Source: a virus. From it: a stretch of 20,508 bases of DNA. Location: IMG/VR virus record IMGVR_UViG_3300047508_000181, positions 1 through 20,508 of that record. One strand, written 5' to 3'. Shown here piece by piece: positions 7,713 to 13,923 of the stretch. Within the stretch, counting starts at the first letter, position 1, and every line of letters starts with the position of its first letter. Made by a program: the position numbers and the translations under genes. Under the pieces are notes generated by a model. That model saw nothing but the letters and a program-made list of their open reading frames with translations. It did not search any database and was not told the DNA's origin.

Positions 7713-8173
7713 AATGTAGCACCTCCGCCAGTCACGTTGGCCGAACCATCGGCCTCGCCGCGCGGTGTCGCGTCGCCAGATACGCTTGCCGAACCGTCGG
7801 ATTGACCGCCAGCCATAACGACCTCGGCGATTGTCAGCATCAGTTCAAGCTCGCCATCGTCCTCACCATTCGGCGAGGGCTTCGGTTCGTAGCTTCGAAT
7901 GCGCCATGACCGGTTGCTAAAAATGACCGATGCCATGTCGAGCGCGGCAATCGTCGCATTGATCGCGGCTAGCCCGCCAGTCAATTCGGGCATACGGACG
8001 CGGCACATCGGGGTTACCGTTTCGACTATCATCCCGTGTCCGAGCTTTTCGGACGACCCTGCCGTGCGGTCGAGGACGAGGACTGAGACGTTTCCGGATG
8101 GTGTCGTTATGAGCGCGTCAACTCCGTGAAACCCGTATATCGGTCCGTATAGGAGTGTTTGGTAATCAATCAT
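7709..8173 (-). CDS. Head-tail joining protein with C-terminal G-E-A-D-G-S repeats
   Basis: The 154-residue product begins MIDYQTLLYGPIYGFHGVDA and carries VLDRTAG, VRMPELTGG and a SWRIRSYEPKPSPNGEDDGE segment. I recognise this arrangement from small head-tail joining proteins of HK97-like prophages, where it precedes the tail terminator gene. The last 32 residues are a separate Gly/Ser/Asp-rich tail with two copies of a motif (GQSDGSASVSG and GEADGSANVTG). Related copies occur in the 138-residue protein at 18739-19155. The start at 8173 overlaps the glycosyltransferase stop as ATGA. The longer frame to 8248 was rejected for that reason. Confidence 0.68.
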   Translation of the reverse strand: MIDYQTLLYGPIYGFHGVDALITTPSGNVSVLVLDRTAGSSEKLGHGMIVETVTPMCRVRMPELTGGLAAINATIAALDMASVIFSNRSWRIRSYEPKPSPNGEDDGELELMLTIAEVVMAGGQSDGSASVSGDATPRGEADGSANVTGGGATL

Positions 8174-9123
8174 GACCCTCTCACTGCGGCCATGGCGAAC
8201 GGCGCTGTGTTCGAGTCCTCGTCGCGCGCAAGCAGGTACCTGTTCCAATCGGACTCAAGCGCGGGCTTGTTGCCTGCGAACTCGATTACTCCGAATGAAT
8301 TTCGCTTTAAATCGGTATGCGGATTGAACCCGTGCTTCACGAACATTTCCCAGCGGCCTTGGTAGGCTCGGTTGGCTTTTGTTCCGTGGAAGGGGTGCTC
8401 AATGGTTGACCATATGTGGCCAAGCTTGCCTCGTGCTGCGGAGAGGGCGCGGGCTTGCCAAGCAAGAATTGCGTCCATGTACTGTGTGCCGACTCGACCA
8501 TCAACAGATTTTTGTCCATATCCCACCATCGCTAGCGCCATGTGATAATCGCCGGAACCCATCCCGCCAAAGTCAATAAGCCCGCCGACCGCGTCAAGAA
8601 ACTCTCTGCGCCACGCCCAGGCATATCCGGGGTGCGGGTAATCGTACGGCCCACCCTCGAATTTCCAGAGCTTGCCGGTATTCACGACTGGGAACCCGGC
8701 AACAAGTTGCCGGCCGAAACTGACATGGTGTTGCAGAATTTCATCGCGCGGACCGAGGTCGAGCGCGTCACTCCACATTTGCACGACAGGCCAGAGGTCT
8801 AGAGCCTTGACCGTCTTATCCATCCACGAGTCGTCGCGCCAAGTCACGTCTGCGTCGATTGTCGCAATCTTGGAAATATCGTGCGGAAGCGAGGCAATGC
8901 CAATATTGAGAAGGTTTTCCTTCGACCACGCGGTCGTCGTGGCTCGGACTCCTATGTGCCTAATTCTAGGCAATCCAGAAAGCTCAAAGGCTCGGTCCCC
9001 GTGTGCACACTCGACGAGGGTAACGGCTGCGCCGTGGCCGACCCAAGATGTGATGGCCTTGGCTGCTAGGTCAATGCGGCTGCGCCAGCCGTGCGGGTTG
9101 GAAACGCAAGTGACGACGTGCAT
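8170..9123 (-). CDS. Glycosyltransferase-like protein 2 (GT-A fold)
   Basis: The 317-residue product begins with a beta strand (MHVVTCVSNPHGW) and continues with AVTLVECAHGD, ENLLNIGIASLP and IATIDADVTWRDDSW. The last segment is a DxD-type metal and nucleotide-sugar binding motif within the core of GT-A glycosyltransferases. A later GGLIDFGGMGSGDYHMALAM segment fits the acceptor-side acidic motif of the same fold. The enzyme would transfer a sugar from a nucleotide donor; the acceptor is not evident. AAGGGGGG lies just before the ATG. It sits between spike-base-like genes and the head-tail joining gene, an unusual place for an enzyme, so a virion protein is one possible substrate. Phage glycosyltransferases may instead modify host surface glycan or DNA. 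Confidence 0.78.
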   Translation of the reverse strand: MHVVTCVSNPHGWRSRIDLAAKAITSWVGHGAAVTLVECAHGDRAFELSGLPRIRHIGVRATTTAWSKENLLNIGIASLPHDISKIATIDADVTWRDDSWMDKTVKALDLWPVVQMWSDALDLGPRDEILQHHVSFGRQLVAGFPVVNTGKLWKFEGGPYDYPHPGYAWAWRREFLDAVGGLIDFGGMGSGDYHMALAMVGYGQKSVDGRVGTQYMDAILAWQARALSAARGKLGHIWSTIEHPFHGTKANRAYQGRWEMFVKHGFNPHTDLKRNSFGVIEFAGNKPALESDWNRYLLARDEDSNTAPFAMAAVRGS

Positions 9124-9135
9124 TAGGGGCCCCCC

Positions 9136-9414
9136 TTAGACTAGCGCTTCGATACCGACAACCGTTGTGTTCGTACTCAGAACGCGCGTCACGCGCACGT
9201 AGCGTGTTTCGCCGGCCGCGAAAGCCAGCGTCCTCGGGTTGGCGCTTCCGCCGCCTCGCGTCCAAACGACCATGTTTCCGGCCGCGTTTGCGCGGAGTCC
9301 CTTAGCCGCGGTCGGAAGGTCGACCGAGTCGGATTTTGTTACCGGATAGGCGTCTTCGGCCGCAGACGAAACCAGAAAATTGACGGCATCGTTCGGGTCG
9401 TTTGCGTTTGCCAT
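9136..9414 (-). CDS. Head spike-base-like protein, paralogue B
   Basis: The product is 92 residues and is a close paralogue of the gene directly upstream. They share NDPND, FLVSS, AED, DLPTAAKGLR, GETR, RV and IEAL in register. The layout (an acidic 'ED..PV..D..DLP' turn, a basic GLR strand, a central beta region, then GETRYVRVTRVLSTNTT and a hydrophobic end) resembles the spike base protein of the Rhodobacter capsulatus gene transfer agent, a small beta protein that anchors head spikes at capsid vertices. That link is from memory of the family. The start overlaps the upstream stop as TAATG. Confidence 0.72.
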   Translation of the reverse strand: MANANDPNDAVNFLVSSAAEDAYPVTKSDSVDLPTAAKGLRANAAGNMVVWTRGGGSANPRTLAFAAGETRYVRVTRVLSTNTTVVGIEALV

Positions 9415-9683
9415 TAAATTAGAGCCTCAATTGTGCCGGCAGTGGTGCCAGTGCTGTAAACTCGGATGACACGGATATGCCGCGTTTCGCCGTTGGCGAA
9501 ATTCAGTAGGCGCGAAGCGTTGCCCCGCGTCTTTACCGTGACGGTTCCGCCTGTGACGACACGCAAGCCCTTTGCCGCGGTCGGCAAATCGTTATTGTCG
9601 TCTGGGCTCACGGGCTGCACGTCCTCGGCCACGGATGAAACGAGGAAGGTAACGCCGTCGTTAGGGTCGTTTACGTTTGACAT
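9414..9683 (-). CDS. Head spike-base-like protein, paralogue A
   Basis: The product is 89 residues, starting MSNVNDPNDGVTFLVSS. Aligned with paralogue B, about 54 of 89 positions match by eye, so the pair arose by tandem duplication. The beta-rich sequence with AEDVQPVSPDDNNDLP, TAAKGLRVV and GETRHIRVIRVYSTGTTAG fits the spike-base family noted for paralogue B. The ATG at 9683 was chosen because the similarity to paralogue B starts exactly there. The frame extends to 9887 but would then overlap the signal-peptide gene. The ribosome site is weak; coupling to the gene ending 3 bases upstream is likely. Confidence 0.74.
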   Translation of the reverse strand: MSNVNDPNDGVTFLVSSVAEDVQPVSPDDNNDLPTAAKGLRVVTGGTVTVKTRGNASRLLNFANGETRHIRVIRVYSTGTTAGTIEALI

Positions 9684-9685
9684 TT

Positions 9686-10018
9686 TCAGGGTGCCACATA
9701 AGAGAAAAAGTAAGTGTACCCGTACCCTGTATTCGTCATCAGGTTTACGGCTGCTGCGGAACCATCGGCCGATGTCGCAAATACTCCAAGGTCCTGAGAA
9801 ACGCGGAAAATTTGCGATTCGTTTGTAGCAAGCTGCGCCGCTAAGGCCACGGCCTCTAGCTGTCCTGCGGGAGTGGCGGGATAGCAAAGATAGGCATCAT
9901 TGCGTAGCATCCACGTATGCGAATAATGGTTGTAAGCGCCGCTTTCGCCGTAGGCGCACCACGCGTTAGCCGCGGTGCTAAAACCGAGCAATGCGAGTGT
10001 TAATGTCAACGTCTTCAT
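9686..10018 (-). CDS. Small secreted protein with signal peptide, unknown function
   Basis: The 110-residue product starts with a clear Sec signal peptide: Lys2, a hydrophobic core (LTLTLALLGF) and an A17-N18-A19 signal peptidase I site before Trp20. The mature part is about 91 residues, begins WCAYGESGAYNHYSH, has two Cys (21 and 45) that could form a disulfide, and ends with aromatic-rich GYGYTYFFSYVAP. No lipobox is present. GAGG lies 5 bases before the ATG. The frame could extend to 10096, but that would enter the tRNA-Thr gene. An exported protein inside a head/tail operon may be a superinfection-exclusion or host-surface factor, or a lysogenic conversion gene. That is inference; I do not recognise the family. 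Confidence 0.75.
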   Translation of the reverse strand: MKTLTLTLALLGFSTAANAWCAYGESGAYNHYSHTWMLRNDAYLCYPATPAGQLEAVALAAQLATNESQIFRVSQDLGVFATSADGSAAAVNLMTNTGYGYTYFFSYVAP

Positions 10019-10035
10019 TTCAACCTCTTCCAAAG

Positions 10036-10111
10036 TGGTGCCGCCTGTAGGAGTCGAACCCACGGCCCTCGCATTACAAAAGCGACGCTCTACCAACTGA
10101 GCTAAAGCGGC
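10036..10111 (-). tRNA. tRNA-Thr (anticodon TGT)
   Basis: The 76 bases fold as a complete cloverleaf including an encoded CCA. The acceptor is GCCGCTT with AGGCGGC. The D arm has GCTC with GAGC. The anticodon loop is TTTGTAA with TGT at 34-36. The T arm is GTGGG-TTCGACT-CCTAC. The discriminator is A, as usual for Thr. One anticodon-stem pair (31-39) is a T-T mismatch. It begins 3 bases after the connector gene stop and ends 17 bases before the secreted-protein ATG, so it is co-transcribed with virion genes. Confidence 0.95.
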
Positions 10112-10114
10112 AAA

Positions 10115-10768
10115 TTAGAATACAGCCGATTGCCACGGTGCGAGTAGCGCCGCGATTTGCGGTGTTGGCCACCCTCCGCGCATAACGTCAGCGTAGGTAA
10201 TGCTCGCAACGTTCGGGATTTCGTGCGCCTTCACATACGGGTCGCGCGAACGGAAAAACCAAAGCTGCTTTACGGTTTCGATAGTGGCGCGTTGCACGTC
10301 GTCGTCAATGTTGCCAACGGCAAACCCGCCCGTGTAGGGAATGACCAATTTTCGGAAATGCCAGCGCAGCGGCATGTCATTCCACAGCCAAACAATGCGG
10401 CCGACCGAGTGGTCGCACTCAAAGTCAACGTTTTCGGTTAACGCTTCCCCGTCACGCGTGAACAGTAAATGGCCATTGCCGTCCTGAGCGAACGAGACGA
10501 CAGGCGTACGCCTAAGCCAAATATAATCAGGTAGACTATTGAGAGATGCGCTGTCCACAAAAGGATACGGCCGAAATGTCTCAGTGACGGTTTCCGCAAC
10601 GAATTCCCTCCTGCAATACTTGGCGACGAACTTGGATGCCTGCGTAACCATGGTCGCCAGCACGGCGTCATTGGTCGTGTTGGCCATCCCGAGGTCGGCT
10701 TTTACAGCCGCGACCGTCGTTAGGTCTTTAGATATGGCGGGCGTGGTGACGGTCAAAAAGCGATACAT
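10115..10768 (-). CDS. Head-tail connector protein, gp6-like
   Basis: The 217-residue product has an N-terminal helical domain with SKDLTTVAAVKADLGMANTT and LATMVTQASKFVAKYCRREF, the recognisable opening of the HK97 gp6-like connector family: 'd...vk..L....d..d..l...i..As.fv..yc.r.f'. A beta middle region (YIWLRRTPVVSF) and C-terminal helices (VQRATIETVKQLWFF) follow. Family members form a dodecameric ring under the portal that completes the head. The gene starts directly after the 68-residue gene (TAAATG) and ends 3 bases before tRNA-Thr. Length and order agree with the family. Confidence 0.85.
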   Translation of the reverse strand: MYRFLTVTTPAISKDLTTVAAVKADLGMANTTNDAVLATMVTQASKFVAKYCRREFVAETVTETFRPYPFVDSASLNSLPDYIWLRRTPVVSFAQDGNGHLLFTRDGEALTENVDFECDHSVGRIVWLWNDMPLRWHFRKLVIPYTGGFAVGNIDDDVQRATIETVKQLWFFRSRDPYVKAHEIPNVASITYADVMRGGWPTPQIAALLAPWQSAVF

Positions 10769-10975
10769 TTATGAACGCTTCGCCTTAGCGGGCGTCTTCT
10801 GGGCCACCTCATCCTCGGCCACCTCGACCACGGGCTCGACGGTGACCGCGCTGCCCTCGTGCACGAAGTGTCCCATGTCCTGCTCCATTTTATGCACGGA
10901 GTCGGCGAGGAACTGAACGAGTTCTTTTCGATTGCCGCGGAGTAGCTGGCGCGTCTCACGAAATTTTATGAACAT
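10769..10975 (-). CDS. Small hypothetical protein, 68 aa
   Basis: The product is charged. An N-terminal helix is predicted from FRETRQLLRGNRKELVQFLA and DSVHKMEQDM. An acidic stretch (VEPVVEVAEDEVAQ) precedes a basic end, KTPAKAKRS. AAGGT lies 7 bases before the ATG, and the start overlaps the glycosyltransferase 3' end by 20 bases. The stop abuts the connector start, so coupling is likely. I do not recognise it; it might be a small head or assembly factor. Confidence 0.65.
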   Translation of the reverse strand: MFIKFRETRQLLRGNRKELVQFLADSVHKMEQDMGHFVHEGSAVTVEPVVEVAEDEVAQKTPAKAKRS

Positions 10976-11612
10976 CCGATAACCTTCCCTTGAATTCAGA
11001 TTCGCCTACGTGTGACAGTTCGATATCCGGGCAAACCCAAACATCCCCACCAAGCGCGCGATACCTGCTGCAAAAATCGTAGTCCTCGCCCTCGTCGTCC
11101 GGAGTGCGAAAAATGTGAAAGTACGGGATTAACCGCTGATGCTCTGCGTTTCGTCGGACAACGCCCATACGCCCGCAATCGGGGTCGGCCGCAACCATCC
11201 GCTTTATGGCCGTTCGGCTTATCTTCATGAAAGCCGCGCCAACCTTTTTAACCTCGACGTTTGCGCCCTCGGTGCGCCCGCCTTTGAGCGGTACATAGCA
11301 GTAGGAGGCATCTTGACATCGACGGCGCCCTACGCCTGCGATAACGTCCTTGTCGGACTCGGCGAGGCGCATAAAGCCCTCGACGTTCCAACCCATGTCG
11401 TCGTCAATGAAGACTAGAGAGTCTTTTTTGGACGCTAGGAATAGAGCAACTAATTGATTTCGCGCTTTTGCGGCAATCGCGCAGCCGACCACAAACTCAT
11501 GGGAAAATTCAACACCGCGCCGTTGCAGTTCCAACGCGGTGTTGAGTAGGGAGCGCGTATACTGCCACGCTGGTTTTCTGGCAACCGGAGTGGCAATAAA
11601 CACGCTATTCAT
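10956..11612 (-). CDS. Glycosyltransferase-like protein 1 (GT-A fold)
   Basis: The 218-residue product has strand-rich MNSVFIATPVARKP at the start, an AKARNQLVALFLAS helix, then SLVFIDDDMGWNVEGFMRL. The last segment is a DDD variant of the DxD motif that binds metal and nucleotide sugar in GT-A enzymes. DVIAGVGRRR and VGAAFMKISRTAIKRM follow, and DDEGEDYDFCSRYRALGGDV matches the 'GED..FC' acceptor-side element of GT2-type enzymes. The end, DIELSHVGESEFKG, is also typical of phage members. The TAATG overlap ties it to the putative decoration protein gene. The sugar and acceptor are unknown. This is a different enzyme from that at 8170-9123. Confidence 0.82.
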   Translation of the reverse strand: MNSVFIATPVARKPAWQYTRSLLNTALELQRRGVEFSHEFVVGCAIAAKARNQLVALFLASKKDSLVFIDDDMGWNVEGFMRLAESDKDVIAGVGRRRCQDASYCYVPLKGGRTEGANVEVKKVGAAFMKISRTAIKRMVAADPDCGRMGVVRRNAEHQRLIPYFHIFRTPDDEGEDYDFCSRYRALGGDVWVCPDIELSHVGESEFKGRLSDVHKIS

Positions 11613-12115
11613 TAGTTAGCCGAGGAGTCAACAGCCGCCGGCACGACTTTGCCGTACTTGGCCGACCAAAGGATAATCTCGACGTTCAGAGTCGTCGCAA
11701 CCGCGTTCCCGGTGCCGACGCGCAAGCAGTCGAAGCCGCCATTGATGTCGAGCATTTCGGGGGTCACCTCAATGACGTATTGCATCTCTTTCGAGTTTAC
11801 AGCGCCAGTCGTGAAGGTGTTGTTAGAAACCGCAGTGTTGACGAGGACGTTAGACGCTCCGACGTCGAGGTTCGCATACATGGCGGTGAAGGCAACGGCC
11901 TTTTCGTCAGTGTTTGCGTTAGCGATGTCGGTCGTCTGCTTCAGGGTAATGGCCGAGCCGGTAACAGTCGTCGCGTTCAGAGCGCTGATAACGACAGTCG
12001 CGCGGTGATAGCCCTTCATCGAAACGCGACGGGGTGTCGTGCTCGAAGGTGTCGTATTCGACAGTGTTTGAGCAATAACGGCCTGCTCAACAAACTGTGC
12101 ATTTTCGGTAATCAT
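11612..12115 (-). CDS. Putative capsid decoration or other virion surface protein, 167 aa
   Basis: The product is Thr, Val, Ala and Asn rich and looks all-beta (for example KGYHRATVVISALNATTV, then MQYVIEVTPEMLDINGGFDC). It lies immediately downstream of the major capsid gene, the common place for decoration proteins, and I have a general memory of similar small proteins after capsid genes in alphaproteobacterial prophages. No enzymatic motif is visible. AGGAG lies 11 bases upstream of the ATG. Between it and the capsid stop is a strong hairpin. A minor head or head-fiber role is equally possible. Confidence 0.6.
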   Translation of the reverse strand: MITENAQFVEQAVIAQTLSNTTPSSTTPRRVSMKGYHRATVVISALNATTVTGSAITLKQTTDIANANTDEKAVAFTAMYANLDVGASNVLVNTAVSNNTFTTGAVNSKEMQYVIEVTPEMLDINGGFDCLRVGTGNAVATTLNVEIILWSAKYGKVVPAAVDSSAN

Positions 12116-12147
12116 TTTGGGAAAATCTCCTATTCGGGGAAAAGGGG

Positions 12148-12170
12148 TTCCCCGCGGCTAGCGCGGGGAA
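12148..12170 (-). terminator. Strong hairpin after the major capsid gene
   Basis: Six bases after the capsid stop, TTCCCCGCG pairs perfectly with CGCGGGGAA around a 5-base loop. CCCCTTTTCCCC follows, so the T-run is short. It could be a partial terminator or a 3' stabiliser that raises capsid mRNA over downstream genes. A comparable structure follows the tail tube gene. Confidence 0.65.
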
Positions 12171-12176
12171 TTAAAA

Positions 12177-13595
12177 TTAGGACGTGCGTGCGTCGAGCGT
12201 CACGTAATGCGAAAGCGTCTTAGCATTCGTATCGCGCGGGCTGATGACCTGATTCCACCACGGCTGACCGGCAACCCGCAGGATAAAGCGGAACGCGACT
12301 TGGTCATAGTCGAACCAAAGATGGATAGATGTCTCGGCGCGCAATCCGCCAACCTTCTGAGCCGCAAGATAGGCCTTAAGGTCGGTCAGAATCACGTCGC
12401 CCTGATACCCGAGGGCATTACAAGCCTGGGTCACGATGACCGGCTTGCCGTACAGAGTCGCGTAGGGAGCGCCAGAGACGCCACCGGGCGGCATGTAAAC
12501 CGGGAACTGCAGAGTCGTCGCGCCATTGGACGGGAAGCCCATGGCATTTAACTGTTGCTCAACATCCTGGTTGATTAACCACACCGCATTTGCACGCGCC
12601 GGAGCATAAAGCCGGCTGTACATCTTCGACACGTTCGCGAAATTGACCGTGAATGTCGTCTGTGCGCTTTCCTTGGCGACGCTGACGAGCGCAGGGCTCT
12701 TCAGAATGCCGAGGGGCTGGCCGACGCCGCTGCCCTGAACAATCGCGTTCGAAACCTTGAAGTCGATTTTCTCGGGAGCCTTGCGATTGATGTACGAACC
12801 AAGCGCCGCGGAATCTTCCAGAAGCTCGGAGGTGACAGGCACAAGAGCCGCCAGCTTGTTCAAGCGGATTGTGGTGTCTTGCAGGCTGGGCTTTGTCTGA
12901 GAAATCTGTGCGCCTTCACCTTCCCAGTACGCGAGAATGCCGCCGGAGCTCTGCCACGGGGTTGTCTCGTCGGTCGGGATTGTCAGGGAGTTTCCAGCAA
13001 CGTCGATGAGGTCGGTACGGGCCAGCAAGCTGGTCTCGCCCATAACCTTTTCCATAATCATCGTCCTGAATTCTGGGGGTACCGCAAAACCACCATCGGC
13101 GCCAACGCCTTCCGAACCGTATGTGGTCGGCGCGTCGAGGACGAGTCGGGGGTCAACATGCGAGTGGCCGCCGGGAAGGCCGGCCGAATACACGGACGCT
13201 GCGAAATGACCGAGAGTCGGGAAGCCGCGGCGACGCGTGTCGCTCAGGTCGATGGGTTGAGCGAAAGGCTTGCGGGCCGCAGGAACGGCCGCCTTTGCAG
13301 TCGCAACAGCCGCCGCAACCGGGTCGGATGTGTCAGCCGCAACAGTCGCCTCGGTCTGCCGGCCGGAACCGACATGCAGGCTCGCCATATTCGCCTGAAT
13401 CATTTCGCGTCGGCTAATCTGGGCCTTTGTGGCATCGATGTCTGCGAAAATGGTGTCCAGGTCAGAAGCCTCTTCGGCGCTAAACCCACGCTTTGCAGCG
13501 TCGGCCGCAGCCTGAATCGTCACAGCCCGCTCGTTCAGCGTGACTAAAGTGTCACGCAGAAGCTGAAGGGGGTTGCCTTCGTTAAACATTCTCAT
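12177..13595 (-). CDS. Major capsid protein, HK97 type
   Basis: The product is 472 residues. Residues about 1-110 form a helical, Ala-rich scaffolding (delta) domain, with LQLLRDTLVTLNERAVTIQA and FSAEEASDLDTIFADIDATK. The capsid core follows: YGSEGVGADGGFAVPPEF at the N-arm, then LIDVAGNSLTIPTDETTPW, a LAALVPVTSELLEDSAALGS spine-helix region and QGSGVGQPLGIL near residues 287-297, all hallmarks of HK97-fold capsids. The delta domain is expected to be removed by the ClpP-like protease two protein genes upstream. The ATG at 13595 has AGAGG about 10 bases before it. A longer frame to 13880 would run back through the 53-residue gene and into tRNA-Asn, so it was not used. Confidence 0.95.
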   Translation of the reverse strand: MRMFNEGNPLQLLRDTLVTLNERAVTIQAAADAAKRGFSAEEASDLDTIFADIDATKAQISRREMIQANMASLHVGSGRQTEATVAADTSDPVAAAVATAKAAVPAARKPFAQPIDLSDTRRRGFPTLGHFAASVYSAGLPGGHSHVDPRLVLDAPTTYGSEGVGADGGFAVPPEFRTMIMEKVMGETSLLARTDLIDVAGNSLTIPTDETTPWQSSGGILAYWEGEGAQISQTKPSLQDTTIRLNKLAALVPVTSELLEDSAALGSYINRKAPEKIDFKVSNAIVQGSGVGQPLGILKSPALVSVAKESAQTTFTVNFANVSKMYSRLYAPARANAVWLINQDVEQQLNAMGFPSNGATTLQFPVYMPPGGVSGAPYATLYGKPVIVTQACNALGYQGDVILTDLKAYLAAQKVGGLRAETSIHLWFDYDQVAFRFILRVAGQPWWNQVISPRDTNAKTLSHYVTLDARTS

Positions 13596-13681
13596 GAAAA
13601 TTTTACCTCTTGGTATGAGTTGGCGCGCGCTCGGCGAGCCGATTGAATTGCGTTGCCCAAACGCGCGTTTGAAAAGGGCCT

Positions 13682-13843
13682 TCAACTCGCTAAAGCGAGT
13701 ATTTTGGAAATGCGCCGTTCTCGACGGCGGTATGAACGCTTTGTGCGAGCGCGAACACCCGCACGGAAGATATGATAACGACGTCCGCCCTTGGTAAGCG
13801 CGGCGTATTCGTCGCCGCTCACCATAGGTATGCGTGCTGTCAT
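13682..13843 (-). CDS. Small basic protein, 53 aa
   Basis: This gene starts 4 bases after the tRNA-Asn 3' end and reads MTARIPMVSGDEYAALTKGG, then a very basic helix (RYHIFRAGVRARTKRSYRRR, ERRISK). The aromatic-then-basic layout resembles small basic proteins found in phage head regions; I cannot name the family. Its Shine-Dalgarno sequence, GGGGAG, would be supplied by the tRNA acceptor stem and discriminator, 6 bases before the ATG. A nucleic-acid-binding role is suggested by charge alone. The last codons form a short hairpin at 13685-13700. It could be spurious. Confidence 0.55.
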   Translation of the reverse strand: MTARIPMVSGDEYAALTKGGRRYHIFRAGVRARTKRSYRRRERRISKILALAS

Positions 13844-13846
13844 TAC

Positions 13847-13922
13847 TGGCTCCCCAGGCTGGACTCGAACCAGCAACCACGCGGTTAACAGCCGAGTGCT
13901 CTACCGATTGAGCTACCGGGGA
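13847..13922 (-). tRNA. tRNA-Asn (anticodon GTT)
   Basis: The 76 bases form a full cloverleaf with encoded CCA. The acceptor is TCCCCGG with CTGGGGA (one G-T pair). The D arm has GCTC with GAGC. The anticodon loop is CTGTTAA with GTT at 34-36. The T arm is GCTGG-TTCGAGT-CCAGC. The discriminator is G, as in bacterial tRNA-Asn. One anticodon-stem position (28-42) is a T-C mismatch. It starts 1 base after the protease stop codon and its 3' half supplies a ribosome site for the next gene. Confidence 0.95.
13850..13855 (-). promoter_or_regulatory. Ribosome binding site embedded in tRNA-Asn acceptor stem
   Basis: GGGGAG, made of tRNA positions 68-73, lies 6 bases before the ATG of the 53-residue basic gene. 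If the tRNA is folded or processed out of the transcript, this site is lost, so translation and tRNA maturation would be mutually exclusive. Confidence 0.4.
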
Positions 13923-13923
13923 A

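Noticed and set aside
12879-13547. Plus-strand frame (222 codons) opposite the capsid gene
   Set aside because: Antisense shadow of a strongly supported gene, with no ribosome site or domain.
13685-13700. Short hairpin at the end of the 53-aa gene
   Set aside because: The stem is only 6-7 bp and no T-run follows on the minus strand, so it is not called a terminator.
13596-13880. Upstream extension of the capsid frame
   Set aside because: It reads back through the 53-aa gene and into tRNA-Asn; the HK97 delta-domain start and ribosome site support 13595.
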